Source of the DNA: Deltaproteobacteria bacterium IMCC39146
GTDB taxonomy: Bacteria; Desulfobacterota; Desulfuromonadia; Desulfuromonadales; BM103
NCBI GenBank assembly: GCA_030005635.1
Contig: JARUHP010000011.1
Span: forward strand, 58,043-122,042
Direction of reading: 5' to 3'
Length of the DNA: 64,000 nt
Shown here: piece by piece, positions 27,601 through 35,801 of the stretch
How positions within the stretch are numbered: position 1 is the first letter of the stretch
Layout of the letters: each line of letters begins with the position of its first letter
The notes under the pieces: generated by a model
The model's input: only the letters and a program-made list of their open reading frames with translations
What the model was told of the DNA's origin: nothing
The model's database searches: none
Program-made: the position numbers and the translations under genes

Positions 27601-27854
27601 AGATCGGACTTGTCGACAACGTCACTCAGTCGTTCCAGGTTGTTAAGCGACTGGTCCGGGTCGGCGGTCTGCAAGGCCAGCTGAGCCAGGTCCGTGACTA
27701 ATTCAGGATTTACAAAGACCTCCTGCAAGAGGGCCAGATTGGTTGCCGTCTTGGCGGGTTCGGCAAAGCCAGCGTCACTGGCCGTCTCGGCTAATGCAGC
27801 TTTGTCGCCAGCAACGAGTTGCTCACGCCATATTCGGGTCTCTGCAAAGGCCAT
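24660..27854 (-). CDS. glnE: Bifunctional glutamine synthetase adenylyltransferase/deadenylase
   Basis: A 1064-residue enzyme that adds and removes AMP on glutamine synthetase. Two nucleotidyltransferase halves are visible: GMGKFGGFELNFSSDIDLIY near residue 232 (deadenylylase) and GMGKLGGMELNYHSDLDIIF near residue 768 (adenylyltransferase), each with the G-S/D-x-D pattern. Length is slightly above the E. coli enzyme. It follows mtnA with an 8-base gap and overlaps the start zone of the response-regulator gene. Confidence 0.95.
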   Translation of the reverse strand: MAFAETRIWREQLVAGDKAALAETASDAGFAEPAKTATNLALLQEVFVNPELVTDLAQLALQTADPDQSLNNLERLSDVVDKSDLSIALIDAESARQLLIILGASPFLTGLLCRRASFFSGLFRKGQIKSTKTEEEMCAELRQSIPDAADTDALKKGLRVFKAQEILRIGGRDLCGMAELEEVTDELSSLAAATLQRAFEICSIQLKAEYGAPLLDAENQEPEQEAEFTILGMGKFGGFELNFSSDIDLIYFYSSDRGQTAGISDPVRGQRNRISIHQYFAKLSELISKAIGQATEEGFVFRVDLRLRPEGNSGEMANSIAAGETYYESWGQSWERSALLKARPVAGSKPLGEELLERLQPFIYRRHLDYAMIEDIKIMKQKIDRSLTREKEGELNLKLGQGGIREIEFFIQALQLINAGKNPGLRERNSLKALQLLFAAELITSEERDNLTDAYRFLRTAEHRIQVVHEQQTHNLPTRPEELTALARRCGFPHTGAFMAVLQKHRDNVTTVFRDLFYTSEEDLPSQVSPEVSFLFDDNADPDLCLDILEEKGFSPPEPAFESLKVLRQGGTKGYLTERAHRRLDRIAPLLFQEVMHSPDPPMALANMVKFLEACRRARGTYYSLLAENPEIIKVLVSLFATSQFLSRNFIQHPEVLDTLVSRSYAQNIKTLEDLAGELTELLDNAPHYEEVLNTLRRFRNEEFLRIAINDIYGHTPQGHTTTQLSLVAEVCLQKAMEIARRELIERYGLPFCEGEGEALHEATFAIIGMGKLGGMELNYHSDLDIIFIYEGEGKTRPVEGTDPDRFRPQTNQQYFVRLAQRIISVLTLMTQEGHVYEIDTRLRPSGNQGPLVSSLPAYREYHKGSAAPWERQALIKARVVAGHSGLAASYDALTAEIVYEQPLPENLGEEICRLRQRMEKELGQESAENRNIKTGRGGMVDVEFIAQYLQLLHGRGNTSLRCRNTVEALERLRNEDLLSEKDCENLVNGYKFLRRLENKLRLVHDQSINQLTSEPLYLAKLARHLGYSNATGRPEQLFKDEYSRTTQTIRDIFERILNSKEKA

Positions 27855-27862
27855 AAGTCTGC

Positions 27863-28939
27863 TTACCTGCTTTTCTGGACAAAGTCGGCCAGCTGAGTTG
27901 TGTAATCGCCCGAGGCAACCCCATGCTCGGTGATGATAGCGCTGACCAGTCGGGCCGGGGTGACATCGAAGGCAGGGTTAAATACGGCCACGCCCGTGGG
28001 TGCCAACTGCTGCTCACCGATGTGTGTTACTTCGCGGGTATCTCTTTCCTCGATCGGAATCTGTGACCCGTCAGTGAGCTTCAGATCAATGGTCGAGGTC
28101 GGGGCGGCAACATAGAAGGGGATCTTGTGCTCCTTGGCGAGAACCGCAACCGTGTAGGTGCCGATCTTGTTGGCGACATCGCCGTTAGCAGCAATCCGGT
28201 CGGCTCCGACAATCACGGCGTCAATGGCACCTTTGGACATCAGGTAGCCAGCCATGTTGTCGCAGATCAGAACGGTCTGGATGTTGTCTCTCATCAATTC
28301 CCATGCGGTCAGCCGCGAGCCCTGCAGGAAGGGGCGGGTCTCATCAGCAAAAACAGCGACCTCTTTGCCGGCAGCGACTGCGGCGCGAATCACACCCAGC
28401 GCTGTGCCGTAACCGCCCGTTGCCAGTGCTCCAGCATTGCAGTGCGTCAAGATGCGCACCTTGTCAGGCAGGAGCGCTGCACCATGGCGGCCCATGTTCA
28501 TGTTGATGCGGACATCTTCTTCGTTGATCGCCATGGCTTCGTACTCGAGAGCGATCTTCAGGTTGCCTACAGGCTGCTCAGGGTTGGCTCGTACCAAACT
28601 CTTCATTCGATCCAGAGCCCAGAAGAGATTGACCGCTGTCGGTCTGGTTGCACCTAGAAACTCGCAGGCCTGGTCAAACTCTTTCACAAACTCGGCATAG
28701 ATGTCGGTCTCTATAGCACGTGCCCCGAAGAGCGCTCCGTAGGCTGCGGTCACGCCGATTGCCGGGGCTCCGCGGACGACCATGCTGCGAATCGCCTCGG
28801 CCACGGCCTGATAGTCTGTGTATTCCAGCCAGACTTCTTCGGTCGGTAGGAGCCGTTGATCGATCAGACTGAGAACGCCATCGTTGTATTTGATGGGGCG
28901 AATTCCACCCGCGTCGGGGAAGGCTGCACAATTGCTCAT
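27863..28939 (-). CDS. mtnA: S-methyl-5-thioribose-1-phosphate isomerase
   Basis: A 358-residue MtnA, which isomerises methylthioribose 1-phosphate to methylthioribulose 1-phosphate in methionine salvage. Diagnostic segments are VVRGAPAIGVTAAYG, LTHCNAGALATGGYGTALG (with the catalytic Cys), and VIVGADRIAANGDVANKIGT (with the catalytic Asp). Spermidine-type polyamine synthesis produces methylthioadenosine only in the AdoMet route, so its presence here beside gatB is not explained by the polyamine genes further right. It starts 5 bases past the gatB stop. Confidence 0.95.
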   Translation of the reverse strand: MSNCAAFPDAGGIRPIKYNDGVLSLIDQRLLPTEEVWLEYTDYQAVAEAIRSMVVRGAPAIGVTAAYGALFGARAIETDIYAEFVKEFDQACEFLGATRPTAVNLFWALDRMKSLVRANPEQPVGNLKIALEYEAMAINEEDVRINMNMGRHGAALLPDKVRILTHCNAGALATGGYGTALGVIRAAVAAGKEVAVFADETRPFLQGSRLTAWELMRDNIQTVLICDNMAGYLMSKGAIDAVIVGADRIAANGDVANKIGTYTVAVLAKEHKIPFYVAAPTSTIDLKLTDGSQIPIEERDTREVTHIGEQQLAPTGVAVFNPAFDVTPARLVSAIITEHGVASGDYTTQLADFVQKSR

Positions 28940-28944
28940 TTTAA

Positions 28945-30396
28945 TCAGTTCCCTGTGAGTTTTTTCTTCAAGAGTTGATTGACCATGCCGGGGTTGGCTT
29001 TGCCCTGACTGGCCTGCATGACCTTGCCGACGAAAAAGCCGATCAGCTTGTCTTTGCCACCCAGATATTCAGCGACCTGGTCTGGGTTTGCGGCGACAAC
29101 CTCATCGACCAAGGCTTCAATAGCGCCGCTGTCTGTGACCTGTTTGAGGCCTTCCGCGTCAATGATCTGATCTGCGCTCTGGCCATTTTGCCACATCTTT
29201 TCAAAGACGGTCTTGGCGATCTTGCCGGAGATTGTGTTGTCTGCGATGCGGGCGAGCAAGCCGGTGAGAAGCTCAGGCGTGATCGGCACGTCAGTAATCT
29301 CGGTGTCGGTTTCCTTGAGCTTGCGCAAAATCTCACCCATAATCCAGTTAGCGCAACTTTTGGCGTCGCTGCCGAGGGCTACGCATGCATCAAAGTAATC
29401 AGCCAGAGCACGGTCAGATGCGAGTACGCCGGCATCGTAGTCCGACATCCCCAACTCTTCTACAAAGCGGCCGCGTTTTACCTCCGGAAGCTCGGGGAGT
29501 GTAGCCCGCACTTTTTCGATCCATTCCGGGCTGATGACCAGCGGCACAAGATCCGGGTCGGGGAAATAGCGGTAGTCGTGAGCATCTTCCTTGCCGCGCA
29601 TGGAGCGGGTCATGCCGGTGTCGCTGTCAAAGAGTCTGGTTTCCTGAACGACCTTGCCGCCCCCTTCAATCAGGTCGATCTGACGTTCGACTTCGTACTC
29701 GATGGCCTGCTTGATGAAGCGGAACGAGTTGATGTTCTTGACCTCGGCGCGTGTGCCGAACTCTTCCTGATCGTAGGGACGCACCGAGACGTTGGCGTCA
29801 CAACGGAAGCTGCCTTCTTCCAGGTTGCCATCGCAAACCCCGAGATAGACGACAATCTGATGCAGCTTCTTCAGGTAGTCGATGGCCTCGTCTGCAGACC
29901 GCATGTCCGGTTCAGAAACAATTTCCAGCAAAGGTGTACAGGCACGGTTGAGATCGACCAGAGAGTTCCCCGCTGTTTGCGGGGTGTCGCCGTGGATCAG
30001 TTTGCCCGCATCTTCTTCCATGTGAGCGCGGGTGATGCCGATCCGTTTGCGTTCGCCATTTTCGAGGTCGATGTCCAACCAACCATGCTCGCAGATCGGC
30101 AGCTCAAATTGAGAGATCTGGTAGCCCTTGGGCAGGTCCGGGTAGAAATAGTTTTTGCGTGCGAAGATCGAACGTGGTGCGATCTGGCAGTTGGTCGCCA
30201 GTCCGGTTTTAATGGCAAGCTCCACCACCTGCTGATTGAGGACGGGCAGAGCCCCGGGCAGGCCGAGGCAAACCGGGCAGGTCTGCGAATTGGGTGTTTG
30301 GCCGAAATCTTTAGAGCAGCCGCAAAAAATTTTGGTGTTGGTGGTCAGCTGGACATGCACTTCCAGGCCGATGACAGTTTCGTAACTTTGGCTCAT
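28945..30396 (-). CDS. gatB: Aspartyl/glutamyl-tRNA amidotransferase subunit B
   Basis: A 483-residue GatB, the tRNA-binding kinase-like subunit of GatCAB. It begins [17 protein letters not shown]. The motif [19 protein letters not shown] supplies four cysteines of the zinc site, and a GatB/Yqey tail is present. The ATG at 30396 is chosen over a frame starting 19 codons upstream because every known GatB begins close to [10 protein letters not shown]. It is separated from gatA by 241 bases that contain a paired-arm repeat, unusual for a gatCAB operon. Confidence 0.95.
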   Translation of the reverse strand: MSQSYETVIGLEVHVQLTTNTKIFCGCSKDFGQTPNSQTCPVCLGLPGALPVLNQQVVELAIKTGLATNCQIAPRSIFARKNYFYPDLPKGYQISQFELPICEHGWLDIDLENGERKRIGITRAHMEEDAGKLIHGDTPQTAGNSLVDLNRACTPLLEIVSEPDMRSADEAIDYLKKLHQIVVYLGVCDGNLEEGSFRCDANVSVRPYDQEEFGTRAEVKNINSFRFIKQAIEYEVERQIDLIEGGGKVVQETRLFDSDTGMTRSMRGKEDAHDYRYFPDPDLVPLVISPEWIEKVRATLPELPEVKRGRFVEELGMSDYDAGVLASDRALADYFDACVALGSDAKSCANWIMGEILRKLKETDTEITDVPITPELLTGLLARIADNTISGKIAKTVFEKMWQNGQSADQIIDAEGLKQVTDSGAIEALVDEVVAANPDQVAEYLGGKDKLIGFFVGKVMQASQGKANPGMVNQLLKKKLTGN

Positions 30397-30464
30397 ATTC
30401 TTAGCCCTTTTGTCCTTTGTTTTTTTGAAGTTTGGCTCTACAACCCAAATCAAGGCTTTAGATA

Positions 30465-30616
30465 TTTAACGCAAAGGCGCAAAGATTAAAGGTGAAGACG
30501 TCAGGAAACCCTTGGTGAAACGATAGGAATAAGGCTTTTCCTGATTCCAAAAAAGACAGCATTTAAGGCTTCCCTTTGCGTCCCTGTTCGCTTTCCCTTA
30601 GCGTCTTTGCGTTTAA
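30465..30616. repeat. Paired-arm repeat between gatA and gatB
   Basis: Left arm TTTAACGCAAAGGCGCAAAG and right arm CTTAGCGTCTTTGCGTTTAA, imperfectly complementary, enclosing about 100 bases. It is inside an operon, so any hairpin would be transcribed. Confidence 0.65.
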
Positions 30617-30637
30617 GCTTTTGTGCTTATAGAGACA

Positions 30638-32095
30638 TTAAAATTCTGTTTTCCGTTTGTGCCATTCCGTGGCCTGCTCGTAAGCATGGGCAGTGCGCAA
30701 AAGGGTTGCCTCGTCGAAAGGTTTGCCGATCAGTTGCAGGCCGATTGGCCGCTCGTCTGTCGAGAAACCGCAGGGCAGGCTCATGGCGCAGGTGCCTGCC
30801 AGATTAACCGGAATCGTGTAAATGTCCGACAGGTACATCTGCAGCGGATCATTGACCTTCTCTCCCAGGGCGAAGGCCGGGGTCGGTGCCACCGGTGTTA
30901 AGAGAGCGTCTACGGTTTCAAAGGCGTTCAAGAAGTCCTGACGGATCAGAGTCCTTACTTTCTGGGCCTTGAGGTAATAGGCATCGTAATAACCAGAAGA
31001 GAGTGCGTAGGTCCCGAGCATGATGCGACGTTTGACTTCGGAACCGAAGCCGGCTGCACGCGTTTGCATGTACATATCGACCAGGTTCTCGGCATTCTCG
31101 GCGCGCAGACCATAGCGAACGCCATCGTAACGCGCGAGGTTGCTGGAGGCCTCTGCTGTCGCGATCAGGTAGTAGCAGGCGACCGCGTAAGAGGTGTGCG
31201 GAAGGCTGACCTCAATAATCTCAGCGCCCAGTTCGCGGTATTTCTCTGCGGCTTGTTCGACCGCTTTGCGGACGTCGTCATCCAAACCTTCGATGAAGTA
31301 TTCTTTCGGCAGACCGATCTTCAATCCTTTAAGGTTGCCGGTCAGGTTGCTTTGATAATCAGCGACCGGGGTGTTGACGGAGGTGGAATCTGCCGGGTCG
31401 TAACCGGCGATTGCTTGCAACATCAGGGCGCAGTCGCGAACGTCGCGGGTGACCGGGCCGACCTGGTCCAGAGATGAAGCATAGGCGATGACGCCGTAAC
31501 GGGAGACACGGCCGTAGGTAGGCTTGAGGCCAACGACACTACAGTGAGAAGCCGGTTGCCGGATAGATCCACCGGTGTCTGTGCCGAGCGCGGCAACCGC
31601 CTGGCGCGCGGCAACGCTGGCGGCGCTTCCTCCTGAAGACCCTCCCGGAACAAGGTCTTGATTCCACGGGTTGCGAACCGGGCCAAAGGCGCTGTTTTCG
31701 TTTGAGCTGCCCATGGCGAACTCATCCATGTTCAACTTGCCGATAATGACGGCTTTTTGCTCCTTGATGCGGGCAATGGCCGTAGCGTCGTAAGGGGAGA
31801 CATAATTATCCAGAATGCGCGACGCACAGGTGGTGCGCAATCCGGCGGTATTGAAGATGTCTTTAGCTGCGATCGGCAACCCTGTCAGGGCTTGTGCCTT
31901 GCCTTCGGCAATGGCCTGGTCAGCCGCCTGCGCTTCGGCGAGCGCCGTTTCGTTGCAGATGGTAATAAAGGTGTTGAGGGCCGGATTGGTGGCTGCAATG
32001 CGATCAAGGTAAGTTTTTGTCACCTCGACAGCCGAGAGCTCCCGCTTGTCAAGTTTGGCGCGTAACTCAGCTAGAGTTAGATCATAAACCGTCAT
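30638..32095 (-). CDS. gatA: Aspartyl/glutamyl-tRNA amidotransferase subunit A
   Basis: A 485-residue amidase-signature enzyme. The Ser-cisSer-Lys triad is represented by AAKDIF (Lys) and GGSSGGSAA with [12 protein letters not shown]. GatA releases ammonia from glutamine for transamidation of Glu-tRNA(Gln) or Asp-tRNA(Asn). It follows gatC by 24 bases. Confidence 0.95.
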   Translation of the reverse strand: MTVYDLTLAELRAKLDKRELSAVEVTKTYLDRIAATNPALNTFITICNETALAEAQAADQAIAEGKAQALTGLPIAAKDIFNTAGLRTTCASRILDNYVSPYDATAIARIKEQKAVIIGKLNMDEFAMGSSNENSAFGPVRNPWNQDLVPGGSSGGSAASVAARQAVAALGTDTGGSIRQPASHCSVVGLKPTYGRVSRYGVIAYASSLDQVGPVTRDVRDCALMLQAIAGYDPADSTSVNTPVADYQSNLTGNLKGLKIGLPKEYFIEGLDDDVRKAVEQAAEKYRELGAEIIEVSLPHTSYAVACYYLIATAEASSNLARYDGVRYGLRAENAENLVDMYMQTRAAGFGSEVKRRIMLGTYALSSGYYDAYYLKAQKVRTLIRQDFLNAFETVDALLTPVAPTPAFALGEKVNDPLQMYLSDIYTIPVNLAGTCAMSLPCGFSTDERPIGLQLIGKPFDEATLLRTAHAYEQATEWHKRKTEF

Positions 32096-32119
32096 AATAT
32101 TTGTCCGTAGAGAAGATGT

Positions 32120-32407
32120 TTATTCGATGATCCGGCCAACCCTGAAGGCGCTCTCTGCTGCGTCGGGAGCATTACTCAAGGCTTGCTCAGCGGTGAACCC
32201 GACTTTTACCTCGTCAGGGCGAAAAGCGTTTTCCATAGGCACGGCGTGGGCGGTGGGGACGATGCCTTCGGTATCAAGAGTGGCAAGCTGCTCAACGTAG
32301 CCGAGGATTGCATCCATCTCTCCGGTCAGAGAATCGAGTTCCTCTGCGCTCAAGGCCAGGCGAGCAAGGCGACTGACATGCTCGACTTCGGTACGAGTAA
32401 TTTTCAT
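32120..32407 (-). CDS. gatC: Aspartyl/glutamyl-tRNA amidotransferase subunit C
   Basis: A 95-residue GatC that stabilises the GatA-GatB complex. Characteristic segments are VEHVSRLARLALSAEE at the N-terminus, MDAILGYVEQL, and AFRVGRIIE at the end. It is the first gene of the gatC-gatA-gatB-mtnA-glnE-regulator run, so the promoter should lie in 32408-32682. Confidence 0.95.
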   Translation of the reverse strand: MKITRTEVEHVSRLARLALSAEELDSLTGEMDAILGYVEQLATLDTEGIVPTAHAVPMENAFRPDEVKVGFTAEQALSNAPDAAESAFRVGRIIE

Positions 32408-32682
32408 TTCCAGGTAAACCTCCAGGGCTTGATCTCGTCTAAGATATAAAGAAGAAAATTAGCACGGTGGTCTATAACAAGGCAAGTGCGAGAAGGCGTG
32501 TTTCTGCCTGTTTACTTATGTTTTTCGTGCTATCTGTCGTAAATTTGTAGATATGATTCGTAGAAGTGGCAATCTTGTCGTCAGTGAGTTATTATTCCTT
32601 CAGGTAATAGTGCGTTGTTTGGCGTCAAGACTTTTGTCACTTATATGTCTTGAGTCCTTAAATTTCGAAGTGGAGGTCTTTC

Positions 32683-33351
32683 ATGCTTATGATTAAACGA
32701 TTTTCTGTTCTGGCCCTGGTTGCGGTAACTCTGTGGGGCTGTGCTGCGCCTCAGAATAATACTCAAAAAGGGGCTCTTTATGGCACCGGTATTGGCGCAG
32801 CCGTTGGCGCCGGTCTGGGTCAGGTTATTGGTGGCGACACCGAGTCAACGCTGATCGGTGCAGGTATAGGAGCTGCCCTCGGCGGCGTTGCAGGGGGTTC
32901 CATCGGTCGTTATATGGATAATCAGGAAGCGGCGCTTCGTCAGCAATTTGCTGCGAGTGATGCGGTTAATGTCCAGCGCAATGCCAATCTCCTGGCGGTC
33001 ACCTTCAAGAGTGATGTCCTTTTTGATGTTAACTCGTCAACGCTAAAGGCTGGAGCCTATACGGAGATCGATCGTGTCGCCAAGGTTCTGGTGCAGTACC
33101 CGCAGACGACGATTCAGATCGCCGGTCATACGGATAGCTCTGGTGCTGAAAGTTACAACCAGACTCTCTCTGAGCGTCGCGGCATGAGCGTGCAGAATGC
33201 TTTGTCCGGCCAGGGTGTCGATGCTACGCGCATGCAGGTGATCGGTTTTGGTGAAGGTCAGCCGATTGCTGATAACGCAACAGCGGCCGGACGCCAGCTG
33301 AATCGACGGGTGGTTGTTACGATTTCTCCCCAGCAGGGCGCGACTTACTAA
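32683..33351 (+). CDS. OmpA-family lipoprotein with glycine-zipper (YiaD-like)
   Basis: A 222-residue outer-membrane lipoprotein. The signal ends in LWGC (Cys near residue 20). A glycine-rich zipper spans about 32-82 (GTGIGAAVGAGLGQVIGG, GAGIGAALGGVAGG). An OmpA C-terminal peptidoglycan-binding domain spans about 100-215 (IAGHTDSSGAESYNQTLSERR). It probably anchors the outer membrane to peptidoglycan. The ribosome site is GGAGG, and a strong terminator follows. Confidence 0.9.
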   Translation: MLMIKRFSVLALVAVTLWGCAAPQNNTQKGALYGTGIGAAVGAGLGQVIGGDTESTLIGAGIGAALGGVAGGSIGRYMDNQEAALRQQFAASDAVNVQRNANLLAVTFKSDVLFDVNSSTLKAGAYTEIDRVAKVLVQYPQTTIQIAGHTDSSGAESYNQTLSERRGMSVQNALSGQGVDATRMQVIGFGEGQPIADNATAAGRQLNRRVVVTISPQQGATY

Positions 33352-33374
33352 GCGCAACGGGCTTGAAACTCAAC

Positions 33375-33409
33375 AAAAAAGCGACTCCTGATCGGGAGTC
33401 GCTTTTTTG
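33375..33409 (+). terminator. Rho-independent terminator between convergent genes
   Basis: aaaaaagcgactcc / ggagtcgctttttt hairpin with a short loop; A and T runs on both flanks serve the lipoprotein gene and tatA. Confidence 0.92.
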
Positions 33410-33431
33410 TTGTTAACTGTTTAGCTCTGGA

Positions 33432-33629
33432 CTATTTGTCCTGGTCTTTATCGTCAAGTTTGTCAGGTTCCCCTTCAGACTTCTCTTCGTTACCTTCCTT
33501 AACTCCGTCCTTGAAGTTGCGCAGGCCCTTACCCAACGCACCACCAACCTGCGGTAATTTACCGGCACCGAAAATAATCATGACAAGTACCAGGATGATA
33601 ATCAGTTCTGTTGTCCCAAGTCCGAACAT
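33432..33629 (-). CDS. tatA: Twin-arginine translocase subunit TatA/E
   Basis: A 65-residue TatA: one N-terminal membrane helix (FGLGTTELIIILVLVMIIFG) followed by the amphipathic FGAGKLPQVGGALGKGLRNF segment and a charged tail. TatA forms the pore for folded proteins such as some periplasmic redox enzymes. No tatB or tatC is next to it. Confidence 0.95.
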   Translation of the reverse strand: MFGLGTTELIIILVLVMIIFGAGKLPQVGGALGKGLRNFKDGVKEGNEEKSEGEPDKLDDKDQDK

Positions 33630-33783
33630 AGGAATGACTCCTTGAATGTGTTGTTTATACGCTCATCATAGCTATATCCATGGAAAAATCAACTGATTTA
33701 CAGACTCTTGCCGTATACGGCATCGGCGTAAATAAAAACAGATCTATAGCCCCCAAAAAAGCAAGTCATTCCTAAACTACTCA

Positions 33784-34169
33784 TTAACGCAAAGACGCGA
33801 AGTCGCAGAGAGAAATTATTAGAATGAAACTCTTTTTATAAGGTTACCTGGTTATCTTTTTCGCTCCAGTAAAGTATCGGGAAACGTGGACCGAGAAAAG
33901 CAAACGACCTGATTCACGCCCGTTCGCTTTGCTCTCTTGAGACGCAGAGAGCGCAGAGTAAGAAATATACGACAAAGGTATCCCCTAAACAGTCTTTCTC
34001 TGCGCTCTCCGCGCCTCTGCGTGAGGCCGGTTTTGATTTTATCTTGTTGTCGTCCGTGTTTGTCTACCTCGAGAAAACGTAATGAACCAATCAGTGCCTA
34101 ACTTGAGTAAAGTAGATAACTAAACAAGGTTAAAAGATTGTCCTCTGCTGCTTTGCGCCTTTGCGTTAA
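33784..34169. repeat. Outer paired-arm repeat with a nested second repeat
   Basis: Left arm TTAACGCAAAGACGCGAAG near 33784 and right arm CTTTGCGCCTTTGCGTTAAA, ending near 34169, complementary at most positions. A different element (33914-34030) sits between them. The same nesting recurs at 58427-58859. The 33630-34247 spacer has no gene. Confidence 0.65.
33914..34030. repeat. GACGCAGAG-type repeat, copy 1
   Basis: Begins TCACGCCCGTTCGCTTTGCT, has the arm GACGCAGAGAGCGCAGAGTA, and closes with CTCTGCGTGAGGCCGG. It matches 58582-58699 closely along both arms; the central loops differ. Confidence 0.7.
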
Positions 34170-34193
34170 ATGCTTTTTGCCTATAGGCCCGAA

Positions 34194-34223
34194 TAAAAAA
34201 GGGACCGACAATAGCCGGTCCCC
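34194..34223 (-). terminator. Terminator of the respiratory cluster
   Basis: Leftward hairpin ggggaccgg / cggtccc followed by TTTTTTATT, 25 bases past the octahaem cytochrome stop. Confidence 0.9.
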
Positions 34224-34247
34224 GTAAACCAAACAAATTCAAGTAGC

Positions 34248-35636
34248 TTATTTGGATCTTGCGAATTTAGGGCTGTCCATCGGGTCGCCTTTGTAGCCGA
34301 GGTCTTTCCAACTCATCCGGCCATTGTCACCGTGGCAGTCCAGGCAACCCAGAGCTTCTTCCTTGGGCGAAACCATGTGGTTGATACTCCAGTACATCTC
34401 GGTGGCCGCGAAGCCATACTCGCCACTGTAGGCAAGGCCACTGGCCTCCATGCCGAGGCGTGCTGCCTTGTCCCAGTCGTAGTCGACCCAGTAGCCGCCA
34501 TCACCGAAAACTTTTGCGGTGATAAAGTACTTGTTCTTTGAATCGTAGATCTGCTTGCCTGAATGAAGCTTGAAGGGATGGATCCTGGCTTTCTCATCCT
34601 TGATGTCGCCATTCGGGTAAGTCAGGTAGGTCATTTTCGACGGGTCCATTTTTTCACCGCGATTGTAAGCACTGGCGCTGCCGTTGTACCAGAGGTACTT
34701 GGGTGTCACCATCTTGCCCCAGGTGAAGTGACCTTTCTTCTTGTTGTAAGCGTGCTTGCCGTTTTCATCGACAGGAGCTTCAATATCCTGTCCGGCCGTT
34801 GACCAATCCCATGAAAGCTTGGTGGGCACTTCTTTGGCGTAGAATGGAATGTGGCAAGTCTGGCAGGAGATGTCCTCTGCGTGCTTGTTCAGCCTGCTCT
34901 GGGCATGAGGCGCGTCCTCATGGCATTTGGCGCAGGAGAAATGACTGGTGCCGCCCGGTGAAACACCGAGTGAGTTACCGGGGATCGCATGACCTTCTGT
35001 TACGTGGCACTCCTGGCAGGTAAAGTCATTGCCGTCGGCATCCATGTGAACATCAACAGAGCGGCTTGGGTATTCCATGGAAGAGTCGAGGTCGCCGTGC
35101 TTGACCGCATCGCCGCCACCACCATAGAAGTGACAGGTGCCGCAGTTGAAACGACTCGGTGCACCAACGCTCTGGGCAACATAGACCAGATCGACGCGTT
35201 TGGCAGGATTGCCTGCTCCAGTCGCCTCTTTCACGTAGGTGCCGGTGGTGTCATGACAGACCAGACAATCGATGTTGCCAGGGTTGGTGAAGTCGAAGGT
35301 GGAATCGACCCAGCCGTAGCCAGCGTGGCAACTGGTGCAACGTGGCTCGTTGCCGGAGATCGAGGTGCAGAAATTGTTGATCGCGTTTTTCTTGCCGCGG
35401 ACAACTTTCTTACCGTCAACTATTTGCTCCTGGGCCCAGTTCCAGTGTGTGGTCTTCATGAAGTCGTTGGCGTGCTTTTCGTGGCACTTAAGACACTTGG
35501 CGGTTACTTCCGGACCAGTGTCAAGGGGACCCTGCAGGTAGTAGGAGTGGTCGTTTTCGACAGCGAACGCGGTGGTTGTAGCCAGAGCGAGCAGCAGAAC
35601 GCTGAAAATGGCGCCCGACATAAATACTCGTTTCAT
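34248..35636 (-). CDS. Octahaem cytochrome c, tetrathionate reductase-like (OTR family)
   Basis: A 462-residue exported cytochrome with signal peptide (FSVLLLALATTTAFA) and eight CXXCH motifs, at about residues 48, 100, 124, 165, 207, 235, 258 and 437 (CLKCH, CTSCH, CLVCH, CGTCH, CQECH, CAKCH, CQTCH, CLDCH). The haem spacing and segments KNAINNFC, FYGGGGDAVKHGDL and KLSWDWSTAGQD fit the Shewanella octahaem tetrathionate-reductase family. That family reduces tetrathionate, nitrite or hydroxylamine in vitro; the natural substrate here is unknown. It is the last gene of a leftward cluster; an AAGGAGAG ribosome site precedes the ATG. Confidence 0.9.
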   Translation of the reverse strand: MKRVFMSGAIFSVLLLALATTTAFAVENDHSYYLQGPLDTGPEVTAKCLKCHEKHANDFMKTTHWNWAQEQIVDGKKVVRGKKNAINNFCTSISGNEPRCTSCHAGYGWVDSTFDFTNPGNIDCLVCHDTTGTYVKEATGAGNPAKRVDLVYVAQSVGAPSRFNCGTCHFYGGGGDAVKHGDLDSSMEYPSRSVDVHMDADGNDFTCQECHVTEGHAIPGNSLGVSPGGTSHFSCAKCHEDAPHAQSRLNKHAEDISCQTCHIPFYAKEVPTKLSWDWSTAGQDIEAPVDENGKHAYNKKKGHFTWGKMVTPKYLWYNGSASAYNRGEKMDPSKMTYLTYPNGDIKDEKARIHPFKLHSGKQIYDSKNKYFITAKVFGDGGYWVDYDWDKAARLGMEASGLAYSGEYGFAATEMYWSINHMVSPKEEALGCLDCHGDNGRMSWKDLGYKGDPMDSPKFARSK

Positions 35637-35758
35637 GGTTTATCTCTCCTTGAAGGGTGTTTTCGGTTAGTTTCTTTTAAACTTTTTTATTTTTACCAGA
35701 AGGTTGGTTAATAGCAACCCAACATAATATGTCTATATATAGATTGATTAGGCCAATT

Positions 35759-35788
35759 AAAAGGGGAGAGACAAGGAGCCTCTCCCCT
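35759..35788 (-). terminator. Terminator between barrel and octahaem genes
   Basis: ggggagag / ctctcccc hairpin followed by TTTTAATT in the leftward direction, just after the outer-membrane barrel gene. It may be partial and tune the level of the octahaem cytochrome. Confidence 0.8.
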
Positions 35789-35801
35789 AAGCAGTGCTGA
35801 T

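Noticed and set aside
28975..30489. 504-codon open frame on the + strand across gatB
   Set aside because: It is antisense to gatB, whose protein is recognised along its whole length. The antisense product has no recognisable motif.
33784..34169. CRISPR array suggested by repeated GCAAAGACGC-like words
   Set aside because: Units are inverted, not regularly spaced direct repeats, no spacers of constant length and no cas genes.
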